Shown here: positions 26,563 to 36,342 of the stretch, piece by piece | Layout of the letters: every line of letters starts with the position of its first letter | Numbering within the stretch: the stretch's first letter is position 1 | Origin: Bacillus marinisedimentorum | Lineage (GTDB): Bacteria; Bacillota; Bacilli; Bacillales; Bacillaceae_O | Length of the DNA stretch: 64,000 nt | Assembly: GCF_001644195.2 (NCBI RefSeq) | Contig: NZ_LWBL02000029.1 | Coordinates: forward strand, 1 to 64,000 | Reading direction: 5' to 3' | Notes under the pieces: generated by a model | What the model was told of the DNA's origin: nothing | The model's database searches: none | Seen by the model: only the letters and a program-made list of their open reading frames with translations | Program-made: the position numbers and the translations under genes

Positions 26563-27128
26563 TGCTCTCCACCGAGCTGGAATATTTTTAATGGCTGATA
26601 CATAGGTGTTCGGCGCATATGGGTCTGGTAAAGGACTGCATGTTCAACATCCTCGATGATTTTTCCTTCTTTAGGAGCAGGGGCTTGATCGGATACATGT
26701 GAAAAACTCTCATCCCCGACCCACTTCCTGGCAATCGTGATATGCGGGTTGAATGGACGCTCATCAAGAATAAAACCGTGTTCACGGCAAACATCATATA
26801 CTGAATCACGCAGACGTTCCAACTGTTCGGATTTTTCGGTTCCTGCCCAGAGGATGCGCGGAGAATCCTTCCGGCCGAATGTTCCCATCTCGTTAATTTG
26901 CAGCCTGAATGGTTCCTGGCCGTCCAAAACGGGAGCGAGTGCATTTTTAAGCCGTTCCATGCGGCTGAATTCTGCCGATCCTAGAAATGCCAGGGTAATA
27001 TGGTAATCCTGGGGGTGGACCCATTTTTTAAAAGAATATCTTTTTTGCAGCATAGCGGCCCAATCCTTGATTACACTTCGGGCCGGCTCTGTAACCGGGA
27101 CTGCAATAAAGTAATGTGCATCTGCCAT
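26559..27128 (-). CDS. thpR: RNA 2',3'-cyclic phosphodiesterase (2'-5' RNA ligase-like)
   Basis: 189-residue 2H phosphoesterase with both catalytic HxT motifs: HITLAFLG (near residue 44) and HITIARKW (near residue 129). Homologue of B. subtilis YtlP. It hydrolyses 2',3'-cyclic phosphate RNA ends, and RNA ligase activity is known for some relatives. AGGAGGTTAAAAGGA precedes the ATG. It heads the lrgA-lrgB-ytlQ-ytlR group. Confidence 0.93.
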   Translation of the reverse strand: MADAHYFIAVPVTEPARSVIKDWAAMLQKRYSFKKWVHPQDYHITLAFLGSAEFSRMERLKNALAPVLDGQEPFRLQINEMGTFGRKDSPRILWAGTEKSEQLERLRDSVYDVCREHGFILDERPFNPHITIARKWVGDESFSHVSDQAPAPKEGKIIEDVEHAVLYQTHMRRTPMYQPLKIFQLGGEQ

Positions 27129-27316
27129 TCCTTTTAACCTCCTGTCGGTTTTCGTATATAAATAGTAACAAACTCATAGTGGAAAACAAAAAAGAATACC
27201 GGAACTGCAATTCCTACTTTGTTTATAAGAAATACGGATTTTGTGATAGACTAAATGTATAAACAAGCATAAAATCTGCGCACATTAAAATTCATATAAA
27301 ATGCAAAGGAGAGAAA

Positions 27317-28255
27317 ATGATGCGTGTCGTAAATAATGTTGCCGAATTAATCGGAGAAACGCCAATCGTTAAACTCAACAAACTGCCGGATCCTTCCGGA
27401 GCACATGTATATATAAAACTCGAATCGTATAACCCGAGCCGCAGTGTGAAAGACCGGGCTGCACTCAACATGATTGTTGAAGCTGAAAAAGACGGCCTTT
27501 TGAAACCCGGCTCCACCATCATCGAACCTACAAGCGGCAATACCGGCATCGGACTCGCCATGAATGCGGCCGCACGCGGCTATAGGGCGATCATTGTCAT
27601 GCCGGATACGATGACACAGGAACGGATAAATTTATTGAAAGCATACGGGGCTGAAGTCATCCTGTCCCCTGGTGAGGAAAAGATGCCGGGAGCCATCAAA
27701 AAAGCTAAAGAACTGATGCATCAGATTCCCGGCAGCTTTATGCCGATGCAATTTGAAAACGAAGCGAATCCGGGAGCCCATCGGAAAACAACCGCACTCG
27801 AAATCATCGAGGCGATGAAAGAAATCGGAAAACCCCTTTCTGCCTTCGTCGCTGCATCCGGTACAGGCGGCACGGTAACCGGAACTGGGGAAGTGCTGAA
27901 GGATCACTATGAAGGACTCACCGTTCATGTTGTTGAACCTAAAGGGTCCCCTGTCCTTTCCGGAGGCAAGCCTGGAAAACACAAGCTCGTGGGCACCAGC
28001 CCCGGTTTTATTCCCGATACGCTGAACCAGGAAGTTTATGATGAAATATTCCAAATAACCGATGATGAAGCATACGATACAACGAAAAGGCTTGCTTCTG
28101 AAGAAGGCATCCTTGTCGGGCCGTCTTCCGGCGCAGCATGCAATGCCGCCTTGAAAGTCGCCTCCAGGCTATCCTCTGAGCAGATTGTCGTTTGCATCGG
28201 GTGTGATACGGGCGAACGGTATCTTTCAAGTGATTTGTTCGGTAAAGATTCTTGA
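27317..28255 (+). CDS. ytkP: PLP-dependent cysteine synthase-like protein YtkP
   Basis: 312 residues of the fold-type II PLP family: lysine in NPSRSVKDRAAL (about residue 44), phosphate-binding TSGNTGIGLA and SGTGGTVTGTG, and C-terminal GPSSGAACNAAL. The fold condenses an activated serine with sulfide to give cysteine. YtkP is a paralogue of CysK, so the exact substrate is uncertain. Two ATGs (27317, 27320) follow AAAGGAGAG. Monocistronic with its own terminator. Confidence 0.92.
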   Translation: MMRVVNNVAELIGETPIVKLNKLPDPSGAHVYIKLESYNPSRSVKDRAALNMIVEAEKDGLLKPGSTIIEPTSGNTGIGLAMNAAARGYRAIIVMPDTMTQERINLLKAYGAEVILSPGEEKMPGAIKKAKELMHQIPGSFMPMQFENEANPGAHRKTTALEIIEAMKEIGKPLSAFVAASGTGGTVTGTGEVLKDHYEGLTVHVVEPKGSPVLSGGKPGKHKLVGTSPGFIPDTLNQEVYDEIFQITDDEAYDTTKRLASEEGILVGPSSGAACNAALKVASRLSSEQIVVCIGCDTGERYLSSDLFGKDS

Positions 28256-28263
28256 TTATCAAG

Positions 28264-28310
28264 GCTGATCCTGTACGAATCTCTACCGATCGAACAGGAT
28301 CAGCTTTTTT
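28264..28310. terminator. Terminator between ytkP and the MFS gene
   Basis: GCTGATCCTGT/ACAGGATCAGC 11-bp stem with a 19-nt loop, followed by TTTTTT on the plus strand. Confidence 0.85.
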
Positions 28311-29487
28311 ACATTTGCCTCCGCTTTTTCCTGTCAATTTGAAGGATCACAAACAATAGGAGGACGCCGGCGGCGGTTTGAACTGAAAAAAACATATAGA
28401 GGCTGAAAATACCGGCCCGTTCCAAAATGATACCGCCGATGAATGTGGAAAACCAGCTACCAGCGCCATTCCCCATTGCCGAATACAGGGAAACAGCCGT
28501 TGCCCTTACATCCTTCGGTGAGATATCCCGTACATATTGGAGGGCAGCCGGGATAAACAGCCCGATTGAAAACCCCTGGGCAACCGTCGTAGCGTATATA
28601 AGCGCCAGTGACGGTTCATAGAAATAAAACAGCCATCGTAAACCTGATACCAATGCAGCAAGAAACAACACTCTGATCATGCCAAGCCGCCTTATAAATG
28701 CGGATGCGAACTTCATGAAAGGCGCTTCACTGCCTGCCGCCAATAAAAAAGCCAGACCGACCCCTGTCAGCGTCCCCCCTGAATCCTGGACGAATATACC
28801 AAAATAAAAATTGTTTGCAAAAATAGGGCCAAACACAAGAAAAGTCGTTATCAAAAACAAAACGAATCGGGGAAGCTTCAGCAATGTTGACAGACCTGCC
28901 CCGAGATTCACCTGCTCCAATCTGCCTTCTTCAGGCATTTTCCAGGAGAAAATAGCGGATACAGCAAGGACTAGGGCAAAAATATAAAAAATAACCCATA
29001 GGCCTGCCGATTCAGAAAGCCGGCCGACCACAAGCACCGAAACGGCGAATCCGACTGCTCCCCAAAGCCGGATTGCGCCGTAATCATACCCTTCTTTTTG
29101 AACATAGTTCAATGTGATGCTGTCCGATATCGGCACGATTGAGCTCTGGAAAAAGGCTAGCAGGGCAGCTGCGGCGATGAACAGCCAATATTCTTCTGCA
29201 AACGAATAAAAAACAGCTGCCAGTGCTGTCGCCAAAATCGTAAATGCGAGAACATAGCGAGGTTTTTGGGTATAATCCGCAATCATGCCCCACATCGGCT
29301 GAATCAAAATCATTACAACCGGGCTGATTGACATAATTATTCCGATTTGCCCTCCTGTGAGACCGTTTTCCCGCAAATACACAGCAAGCAGGGGAAACAA
29401 TCCGCCAAACCCAAAGAAAATTGTAAAATAAAACCACTTGAATGTCATATATTGATGATATCTTGAATCAATTGCTGCATGCTCCAA
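28309..29487 (-). CDS. MFS transporter (nucleoside/sugar permease-like, MFS_1_like)
   Basis: 392 residues and about 12 membrane helices. The opening FKWFYFTIFFGFGGLFPLLAVYLRENGLTG, and WGMIADYTQKPRY in the loop after helix 2, match the MFS_1_like group that includes LacY/NupG relatives. The TTG start at 29487 is 6 nt after AAGGGGAG. Substrate unknown. It ends close to the ytkP terminator. Confidence 0.88.
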   Translation of the reverse strand: MEHAAIDSRYHQYMTFKWFYFTIFFGFGGLFPLLAVYLRENGLTGGQIGIIMSISPVVMILIQPMWGMIADYTQKPRYVLAFTILATALAAVFYSFAEEYWLFIAAAALLAFFQSSIVPISDSITLNYVQKEGYDYGAIRLWGAVGFAVSVLVVGRLSESAGLWVIFYIFALVLAVSAIFSWKMPEEGRLEQVNLGAGLSTLLKLPRFVLFLITTFLVFGPIFANNFYFGIFVQDSGGTLTGVGLAFLLAAGSEAPFMKFASAFIRRLGMIRVLFLAALVSGLRWLFYFYEPSLALIYATTVAQGFSIGLFIPAALQYVRDISPKDVRATAVSLYSAMGNGAGSWFSTFIGGIILERAGIFSLYMFFSVQTAAGVLLLFVILQIDRKKRRQM

Positions 29488-29569
29488 ACGAAACTCCCCT
29501 TTTTTACTGTGTGCACATCTTACTGAAACAGGGTCCAGTATGCCCCAGAGTTATTCTCCGCAAAATAAG

Positions 29570-29595
29570 ACCGCTCCCTCAGTGGAGGAAGCGGT
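29570..29595 (-). terminator. Terminator of pepV
   Basis: An 11-bp stem in minus-strand RNA (ACCGCUUCCUC with GAGGGAGCGGU, one wobble) followed by CUUAUUUU. Confidence 0.82.
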
Positions 29596-29602
29596 TGCCG
29601 GT

Positions 29603-31018
29603 TCAGCGGGCCAATTCATATATCGCCTGCCCATAAATAGCAGCAGCTTTTATCAAGTCGTCAATGAAAATATGCTCATCTTTCTGGTGGGCAACATCGG
29701 GCCGGCCGGGGAACAGCGGCCCGAATGCAACTCCAGCCTGTAAAGATCGGGCATATGTCCCGCCGCCAATGGCAACCAATTCAGCCTCATCACCGGTCTG
29801 TTCTTCATACACTCTGCTCAATGTCCCGATCAAGGGATGCGATTTGTCGACATGATGAGGCGGTGTGTCATCAAACCCTTTCATACGGAAGGAAAATTTG
29901 GCCGCCTCTCCTTCGATTTGTTTCTTTGTCTCTTTGATTTCAACACCGGCTGGATATCGAAGGTTAAGGCCCAGTGTCCCGCCCTCCGCTTTACTGTACC
30001 GAAACAGACCGGCATTGATGGTCAGGTCTCCAAGCTCATCGTTTGCTGCCGCAACACCGAAGCGGTTCCCGCGGGAATCATCGTACAAATACTGGTTGAT
30101 GAATTCGATGTACTGGGCACTTTTCTCATCGAGGTCCAGATTCGAAAGAAAGTTTGCGAGGAGCAGACCGGCATTTGTACCGTTATCAGGCTCCATGCCA
30201 TGGGCGGAAACCCCTTCAAGCCGAATCTTCATCTGCTGGCCGCCCAAATCTTCATAGGTCCCCTCCACTTTGTATTCCTTGAGGTATTGGTCCAATTGCT
30301 TTTGAAGCACTTGCACTTTCATTTCTGTATAGATTACAGCTTCGGCAAAGTCCGGAACCATATTCAACCGGTGACCGGAATGGAACTGTTCAAGGATGAA
30401 GGCTGCGTTTTCTGTATCAAGGCTGGCATTTTGCACAAGTTCAAAATCAGCTATGCCTTTTTCTGCGTAAATGATCGGAAAATCGGCATCAGGTGCAAAC
30501 CCCATGTCCGGCATTTCCTCTTGCTCAAAATAATGTTCAACTCCACGCCAATCACTTTCCTCATCCGTGCCGAGAATGATCCTTGCCCTTTTGGAAAGAG
30601 GGAGCCCAAGTTCCTTCACCATTTTCAAACCAAAGTACGCAGCAATCGTCGGTCCCTTGTCATCCATTGCACCTCTGGCGAAGATTTTACCGTCACGGAT
30701 TTCAGCGCTGTAAGGACCGCTTGTCCATCCGTCCCCTTCAGGCACGACATCTACATGGCAGAGAATACCTATTAGCAGTTCTCCCTGACCATATTCAATA
30801 TGTCCTGCATATCCATCAAGATTTTTCGTTTGGAAACCGTCTTTTTCACCCATCTCCAGCATGAAACCGAGTGCTTCAGCAATACCGCTGCCGAACGGAG
30901 CGCCAGGCTGACTGCCGTTCTCATCCAGAACACTTTTGATCCGCAAATAGCGCTGTGCCGTTTCAATTATCTCGTCTTTTCTCTTTTCGGCTTCTTCCTG
31001 CCAGTTAATGTGGGACAT
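29603..31018 (-). CDS. pepV: Dipeptidase PepV (M20 family)
   Basis: About 471 residues; cytosolic di-zinc peptidase that cleaves dipeptides with broad specificity. Metal and catalytic motifs are LIGILCHVDVVPEGDGW, FARGAMDDKGPTIAAY and LGTDEESDWRG, with GGGTYARSLQAGVAFGP near the C-terminus. Start at 31018 (MSHINWQEEAEKRK) after AAAGGAGCTGTTACA; the frame upstream overlaps the channel gene and is not part of the protein. Homologue of B. subtilis YtjP. It lies 13 bp downstream of the K+ channel gene. Confidence 0.95.
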   Translation of the reverse strand: MSHINWQEEAEKRKDEIIETAQRYLRIKSVLDENGSQPGAPFGSGIAEALGFMLEMGEKDGFQTKNLDGYAGHIEYGQGELLIGILCHVDVVPEGDGWTSGPYSAEIRDGKIFARGAMDDKGPTIAAYFGLKMVKELGLPLSKRARIILGTDEESDWRGVEHYFEQEEMPDMGFAPDADFPIIYAEKGIADFELVQNASLDTENAAFILEQFHSGHRLNMVPDFAEAVIYTEMKVQVLQKQLDQYLKEYKVEGTYEDLGGQQMKIRLEGVSAHGMEPDNGTNAGLLLANFLSNLDLDEKSAQYIEFINQYLYDDSRGNRFGVAAANDELGDLTINAGLFRYSKAEGGTLGLNLRYPAGVEIKETKKQIEGEAAKFSFRMKGFDDTPPHHVDKSHPLIGTLSRVYEEQTGDEAELVAIGGGTYARSLQAGVAFGPLFPGRPDVAHQKDEHIFIDDLIKAAAIYGQAIYELAR

Positions 31019-31031
31019 TGTAACAGCTCCT

Positions 31032-32048
31032 TTATTGCCCGCCGGCAATTTTCTTGTAGGTTTCTTTATCGCATATAATATACAGCATGGCATCGTCCGG
31101 AATCTCTTCATCCAGTTTTCTGTTAATGTCAAGGCTGCTGCGGTCGGCAATGAGCGTCGCCCCTTCGTTCAACAGGCTGTCAAACGCATCCCTGTACGTG
31201 TGCCAGTGCCGTTTCTTTTCAATCGGATATAAATCGTCGCCATGGTTACGGCTCATCAGCTGTGAATAGAGCGACGCAATTCCTTTTGTAAAAGCTGAGC
31301 GGACAGCAAGCCGTGAAATCGTTTCGTGCGTCACAACGAATTCATCCACCTGGCTGTGCTGGAAATTATGGATATGCTCTTCATTCAAAATCTCTACTGT
31401 CGTATGTACATTTGTCGCATAATGTTCAATAGATGACGCGATCAATAACGTTTTCCCATCTGCAAGCTGTGTGTTTTGGATCGTATCATCCGCAAAGACG
31501 ATGACCGCCTGTGACTGGCTGACATTCGCCATTTCGATAATTTTTTTATCGGCAGCCTGTCCCTGTACATAATGGACACGCTCATTTAAATATGGAGCAG
31601 TCGGCAGTTCATCGATTATGACGATTTCGGCCTTATCCGAAGAATCCAAAATTTCTTCCACAGCGAATTCAGCTTTCCGGGACCATCCGATAATGACAAT
31701 ATGTCCTGTTCCTGTATACGCCAACTTTCCTTCCTCCCTCAATTTCCGGAACACTCCGAACCAATCGATTATTTTCCCGATCACAACGCCGATTAGTCCA
31801 ATACCGAATATGTATAAAAACATCGCATACATCTTGCCGGCAATTGTAACAGGCGAATAATCACCATACCCTACAGTCGTCACCGTTGTCATTACCCACC
31901 ATAGACCTTCAAAAGGAGTAGGAAACGTCTGCGGTTCCAGGTATGCTATAAAAAAAGAGCTGAAAAACAGCAGGGTGGCAGTTGACCAGAAAAGGACCCA
32001 GTTGTTTAATCGGACCATTTTAATGATGAATTTAGTTATCACAAGCAT
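31032..32048 (-). CDS. RCK-domain potassium channel (MthK/YugO-like)
   Basis: About 338 residues: TM1 at 14-37, pore loop with selectivity filter TTVGYGDYSP (about residues 54-63), TM2 at about 68-92, then a cytoplasmic RCK/Rossmann domain GHIVIIGWSRKAEFAVEEIL and a C-terminal regulatory part. It should conduct K+ under ligand control. Start at 32048, 7 nt after GGGAGGGAGG. B. subtilis YugO of this type mediates electrical signalling in biofilms; a similar role here is inference. pepV follows 13 bp downstream. Confidence 0.93.
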   Translation of the reverse strand: MLVITKFIIKMVRLNNWVLFWSTATLLFFSSFFIAYLEPQTFPTPFEGLWWVMTTVTTVGYGDYSPVTIAGKMYAMFLYIFGIGLIGVVIGKIIDWFGVFRKLREEGKLAYTGTGHIVIIGWSRKAEFAVEEILDSSDKAEIVIIDELPTAPYLNERVHYVQGQAADKKIIEMANVSQSQAVIVFADDTIQNTQLADGKTLLIASSIEHYATNVHTTVEILNEEHIHNFQHSQVDEFVVTHETISRLAVRSAFTKGIASLYSQLMSRNHGDDLYPIEKKRHWHTYRDAFDSLLNEGATLIADRSSLDINRKLDEEIPDDAMLYIICDKETYKKIAGGQ

Positions 32049-32149
32049 ACCGGCACCTCCCTCCCACGATCTCCATATCATGGAAAATTACAAAAAAGCC
32101 CAAAAGGCCATGTGATTATTCTAGCATAAAAAGTGCACAATGTTATCCT

Positions 32150-33373
32150 TTACATTTTTCTTAGTAATAAAAAATGGACTGCCAGCGATATGGCCATAGC
32201 AAACATTGCCCAACTCCCGATGATTGTAAACCAGGCTGCACTAAATGTAATGAGCAGCACCGGGCGCCCAATCGCTTTTTCAGTTAACGCAGCAGCGGCT
32301 TTAACATAGCCTTTGGATGAAAACATCATGGTAAAAGGGTCAGCAGCTATTTTCCGAACAATATCGTGTATCCCTGTCTTTAAAAAGAAAAAGGATGCCG
32401 TCCATACAATCATTTTAATGGCAAACGGCTTAATCAACACGAGAACAGCTGATGTCAAGCCGATAAACTGTAAATAAACCGGCATAAACTCCCTGCTTCG
32501 CAAAAATACCTTAATAAAGCTTTCCGATAACCGGTTAGAAGCAGTTCTTCTTTTGTATAATTTACCCGATGACCTGCAGACAAGCGGCCGCTCCCTGGCC
32601 GGAACAGGTTTTTCCGCCTGGAACATTCCATCAGAAAACGCTCCTGCCAGCTGATACACCAACTTTATCAGCACTGATGTTTGCAGCTGTTCATACATGA
32701 TGTCCCGGTAAAACGTATTTTTTTCTCGTATCCGTTTGCCCGCGGCAAAGATTCCAGCGGCGAACAAAACTGCAGATACAGCAACTGAGAAAGCCGGGGC
32801 AGTGCCGGTAAAACTGATCCCGAATCGCACCGCGATGAACAGCAAACCGAATACAGCCGGGGATAGGAGGACCTTATTCCAACCCTGTGCCGGGATAACC
32901 CGCGTTTCTTTAACTTGTAAAATAAGCGGCTGGACAGCGTAAAGGAACCCAATCACAAGCATCAACTCTTGAAGTGTGAGCCCATAATGGACAAGAATCA
33001 ACGGGGAGATAAAGCCTGCTGCAAATAATAGGGCCGCAAAGTTTCTTATATAAGAATAGATGGCACCCCGGAGTTTCAGGCCGGAAATAACATCATTGCG
33101 CTGCAGGAGAAACAGGGTGTCAGCTTCAACAAGGAACGTTCTAGATCCCCCCTGCCAAACCACCCAATAAAGAATCAGCCAAACAAAATCGATCGGAACC
33201 GGCATGATCCATTCTGGAGAGGTTTTCCACCACAAATAATAATTCGCTGTAAATACGATAAGTGCGGGGATGATGATATATACTGCAACAACCCGGTCCA
33301 CGATCATGTCCATCAGGCCGGAAAAGTGCTTCCATTCCTTTCCCAGACGCTGCCAAAACAACGATCCATCCAT
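32150..33373 (-). CDS. ythQ: EcsB-like ABC transporter permease YthQ
   Basis: About 407 residues with multiple membrane helices, matching the EcsB family (opening FWQRLGKEWKHFSGLMDMIVDR...). Start at 33373, sharing one base with the stop of the ATPase gene (TGATG), so translation is coupled. The pair presumably forms an ABC exporter; substrate unknown. Confidence 0.9.
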   Translation of the reverse strand: MDGSLFWQRLGKEWKHFSGLMDMIVDRVVAVYIIIPALIVFTANYYLWWKTSPEWIMPVPIDFVWLILYWVVWQGGSRTFLVEADTLFLLQRNDVISGLKLRGAIYSYIRNFAALLFAAGFISPLILVHYGLTLQELMLVIGFLYAVQPLILQVKETRVIPAQGWNKVLLSPAVFGLLFIAVRFGISFTGTAPAFSVAVSAVLFAAGIFAAGKRIREKNTFYRDIMYEQLQTSVLIKLVYQLAGAFSDGMFQAEKPVPARERPLVCRSSGKLYKRRTASNRLSESFIKVFLRSREFMPVYLQFIGLTSAVLVLIKPFAIKMIVWTASFFFLKTGIHDIVRKIAADPFTMMFSSKGYVKAAAALTEKAIGRPVLLITFSAAWFTIIGSWAMFAMAISLAVHFLLLRKM

Positions 33374-34083
33374 CACCTTCCCGCTCCCATGACGGAATGG
33401 AAACAATCAAACAGCGTGCCTTCCGAAAGATTGCACTGCGCCTTGATCTCTTTAAACGTGCCGCCGCCTATTAAGGTGCCTCCGGACATTAGCAAAAAGC
33501 GGTCACACGTTCTTTCAGCTGTATCAAGAACATGAGTTGACATCAATATTCCAGCACCCTGAGCTCTTGCGTCCGTTATTTTTTGGAGGAATGTTTTCAT
33601 CGCATTAGGGTCAAGCCCGATAAACGGCTCATCAATGATGAATAAAGAGGGCTTTACCAAAAAAGCAAGAATCAGAAGCATCTTCTGCTGCATCCCTTTT
33701 GAAAAGGTTCGCGGCAGCTTTTTCAGCGCATCCTCCATATTGAATTCTTTCAGAAGCAAGCGGGCCCTTTTCTCCGCTTCTTGTTCATCGATATTAAAGC
33801 TGGCTGCAGCAAACCGCAAATGCTCTTCCATTGTAAGTTCATGATAAAAAACAGGCCGTTCTGGTATGTAAACGTAGCTGCACCCTTTCTGGAAAGTGAT
33901 ATTCCCTTTGCTGAAAGGCATGACACCGAGCATGGCTTTCATCGCAGTACTTTTTCCTGCCCCATTTGGACCGATCAAACCGATGAGGTCACCGGGACGG
34001 ATGGAAAACTGCACATCTTGTATCGAAGTGATCCCCTTTTCATAGCCTGCACGGTGTATATCTACTGTAACTAATGGCTCCAT
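33373..34083 (-). CDS. ythP: ABC transporter ATP-binding protein YthP (EcsA-like)
   Basis: About 236 residues with Walker A GPNGAGKSTAMK, the signature region FSKGMQQKMLLILAFL and Walker B LFIIDEPFIGLD. Start at 34083 (MEPLVTVDIHRAGYEKG) after AGGTGAATGAA. It is cotranscribed with the EcsB-like permease. In B. subtilis EcsAB affects secretion and intramembrane proteolysis; YthPQ is its paralogue. Confidence 0.93.
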   Translation of the reverse strand: MEPLVTVDIHRAGYEKGITSIQDVQFSIRPGDLIGLIGPNGAGKSTAMKAMLGVMPFSKGNITFQKGCSYVYIPERPVFYHELTMEEHLRFAAASFNIDEQEAEKRARLLLKEFNMEDALKKLPRTFSKGMQQKMLLILAFLVKPSLFIIDEPFIGLDPNAMKTFLQKITDARAQGAGILMSTHVLDTAERTCDRFLLMSGGTLIGGGTFKEIKAQCNLSEGTLFDCFHSVMGAGR

Positions 34084-34287
34084 TTCATTCACCTCATTCT
34101 TACTTACGCCTGCAGGATGAAAAGGTTTCAGTAAGTAAACAGACAATAAGAACAGTAAATATGTTGTTAAAAATGTGTGAAAAAATTAAAATCTTTGGCA
34201 TTTTCACAAATAGATATAGTAAAATGGTGTTGAAAATACATTCTGCGCTTTACGGAAAAGGTGATCAAACTTTTAAGGAGTGGTTAT

Positions 34288-34515
34288 TTGAAGCCGACAA
34301 CTTCTCGTATGCTGAACAGGATTAAAGCCGTGTATATGTATATCAACTCACATGGAACGGTATCCACGAAGGAACTTGTAGAAGAATTCGGAACAACTCC
34401 GCGAACGATACAGCGTGACCTGAATGTTCTTCAATACAACAACCTTGTAAAGAGCCCGGGAAGAGGAAGATGGACCACCACAGAAAAAAAAGTGAAAGTA
34501 AAAAAACCGTCGTGA
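34288..34515 (+). CDS. ytzE: DeoR-type helix-turn-helix protein YtzE
   Basis: 75 residues starting at TTG 34288, about 8 nt after AAGGAG. The winged-helix HTH has the DeoR pattern VSTKELVEEFGTTPRTIQRDL. There is no sugar-phosphate-sensing C-terminal domain, so it is a DNA-binding domain only. B. subtilis YtzE has the same size and sequence character. Target genes unknown. It is divergent from ythP. Confidence 0.92.
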   Translation: MKPTTSRMLNRIKAVYMYINSHGTVSTKELVEEFGTTPRTIQRDLNVLQYNNLVKSPGRGRWTTTEKKVKVKKPS

Positions 34516-34540
34516 CGGCGGTCCCTTACATATGCAATCA

Positions 34541-34589
34541 AAAAGCGCTCCTGCTTTTGCCTGGCAAAGGCAAATACAGGAGCGCTTTT
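34541..34589. terminator. Terminator between ytzE and the PRC-barrel gene
   Basis: AAAAGCGCTCCTG/CAGGAGCGCTTTT 13-bp stem with an inner TTGCC/GGCAA stem. Confidence 0.88.
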
Positions 34590-34597
34590 CTAGCTGG

Positions 34598-35218
34598 TTA
34601 AAGTTCCGCGGGATCGTCCGCCATCTTGTCCTCCTGTGTAAAGTCAAGCTGGATCCGGTTATTTTCAACCACCATCCCGCTCGCGGCAGGCACATATTTG
34701 TAATCATGCCGGAGCAGTTTGTCGGCAGTCTTAATTTCAAGCCCCGCCACTTCTGTTCCGTCAAACAGCACATCATGCACACGGCCCACAGTCTCTCCGC
34801 CGCGGGTAACTGCATCATATGTGATCAATTCATGATAAGACAATCCCGGTTCAACACGGGATCCATCAAGTTCAAAACCGCTGTGGTCGACAACCAGTTC
34901 ATCATGATTATTTTCAAGCAGGAAATCTCCTTTGATGATATACTGTTTCACCATGCTCTGCGTTTTTTCCTCCATTGCCTGAGATGGGGCGATATTAAAT
35001 GTGTTCATCCCCTGGGCAGCAGTCATATCCACTGCTGTATCATAAGACTGATTAGGGGTTACATCTTCACGTGGCATCTCCACTGTGTGCTCATAAGCAA
35101 GATAAGAAACAAAAGGCTCCTGGTCGGTATTCAAATAAAAATCTTTGAGCATTCCCAGTTTTTCGCCGCCGTCTTTTGTCAGCAAAGGCTTTTTCAGCAT
35201 ATCTTTTCCTTTTTCCAT
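34598..35218 (-). CDS. Two-domain PRC-barrel protein
   Basis: 206 residues with two PRC-barrel-like segments (about 8-55, GGEKLGMLKDFYLN..., and about 120-180, GGETVGRVHDVLFDGTEVAGLEI). PRC barrels bind RNA or proteins (RimM, photosynthetic reaction centre H). The role in Bacillus is unknown. AAAGGAGTGACCCTTTC precedes the ATG. Downstream of ytzG on the same strand, separated by 63 bp. Confidence 0.85.
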   Translation of the reverse strand: MEKGKDMLKKPLLTKDGGEKLGMLKDFYLNTDQEPFVSYLAYEHTVEMPREDVTPNQSYDTAVDMTAAQGMNTFNIAPSQAMEEKTQSMVKQYIIKGDFLLENNHDELVVDHSGFELDGSRVEPGLSYHELITYDAVTRGGETVGRVHDVLFDGTEVAGLEIKTADKLLRHDYKYVPAASGMVVENNRIQLDFTQEDKMADDPAEL

Positions 35219-35281
35219 GAAAGGGTCACTCCTTTTAGGTATCGTTATCTTTGTATGATAAGTACCCTTGAGTCCCCTTAA

Positions 35282-36019
35282 TCAAACAGTATCTGCATGT
35301 TGCGGGCTTTGCAGCTGTTCAAGTTCCTCATCGGTCAATTCCCTGTATTCACCGAGTTCAAGCGTTTCATCCAGTTTAAGGCTGCCCATGCTGATACGCT
35401 GCAAATACGTAACCGTTTTGCCGACTGAGACAAACATCCTTTTCACCTGATGAAACTTCCCTTCAGTAATCGTGACTTCGATTTCTGAACGGCCAAGCTC
35501 TTCATCAGCCGATAAAATTGATAAATCGGCAGGCTTTGTTTTATATCCGTCATCAAGTGTGACTCCTTCTTTAAACGCCTTAACATCATCGTCATCCACA
35601 ACGCCTGATATCACGGCATAATACGTCTTCGGCACATGCTTTTTCGGGGAGAGCAGCCGGTGGGCGAGCTGGCCGTCATTTGTCAGCAGCAGCAGACCTT
35701 CGGTATCCCTGTCCAGACGTCCAACCGGAAAGGGTTCGAAAATGATGTCTTCCATTTCGAGAATATCGACAACTGTCTCCATGCTGTCATCCTCGGTCGC
35801 TGAAATGACGCCGGGGGGCTTATTCATCATCAAATAAATAAACTCCCTGTACTCCACAAGTTCACCGTTGACGGTTACCTCATCTTTTTCGGGATTGACC
35901 TGTGTCTTCGGATCGTTCACTGATTCACCGTCTATTTTCACTGCCCCGCTCTTCAATACTTTTTTCACTTCTTTACGGCTTCCGTACCCCATGTTTGCCA
36001 GCAATTTATCAATACGCAT
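35282..36019 (-). CDS. ytzG: RsuA-family pseudouridine synthase YtzG
   Basis: About 245 residues: an N-terminal S4 RNA-binding domain (MRIDKLLANMGYGSRKEVKK) and the RsuA/RluB catalytic domain, with the catalytic aspartate in GRLDRDTEGLLLLT. It probably modifies a small-subunit rRNA uridine (U516 in E. coli numbering) or another rRNA site. Start at 36019 after AAGGAGG. Confidence 0.93.
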   Translation of the reverse strand: MRIDKLLANMGYGSRKEVKKVLKSGAVKIDGESVNDPKTQVNPEKDEVTVNGELVEYREFIYLMMNKPPGVISATEDDSMETVVDILEMEDIIFEPFPVGRLDRDTEGLLLLTNDGQLAHRLLSPKKHVPKTYYAVISGVVDDDDVKAFKEGVTLDDGYKTKPADLSILSADEELGRSEIEVTITEGKFHQVKRMFVSVGKTVTYLQRISMGSLKLDETLELGEYRELTDEELEQLQSPQHADTV

Positions 36020-36342
36020 TTGACTTGCGCCTCCTTCCATATCCTTATAAAATAGTGCCTATATCTATTCCGCCAGGCAGATTGACAAAAGGCATCTATA
36101 TTAACGCACCCTCTTAATGGTTTCTTCAGATATCCATTGATTTGTTCCTGCTATTAAAAAGTTCTAAGGTTCGGGAGGATTTAAACTGGTATGTTCCGCT
36201 AATTCATCCATCACCATTAAAATCAGCCAGACACCCAACCGGAACTCCATTTTCGCCTTCATTCCATATCCGTATACAATTGAATCATCTGTTGCCTTTT
36301 GAACTACCTGAGTCACAAGACAACCAGCAAGGAGTTGTTGTT

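Noticed and set aside
29837-30775. 312-residue plus-strand frame
   Set aside because: It lies entirely antisense to pepV, which has all M20 motifs; the antisense product has no family features.
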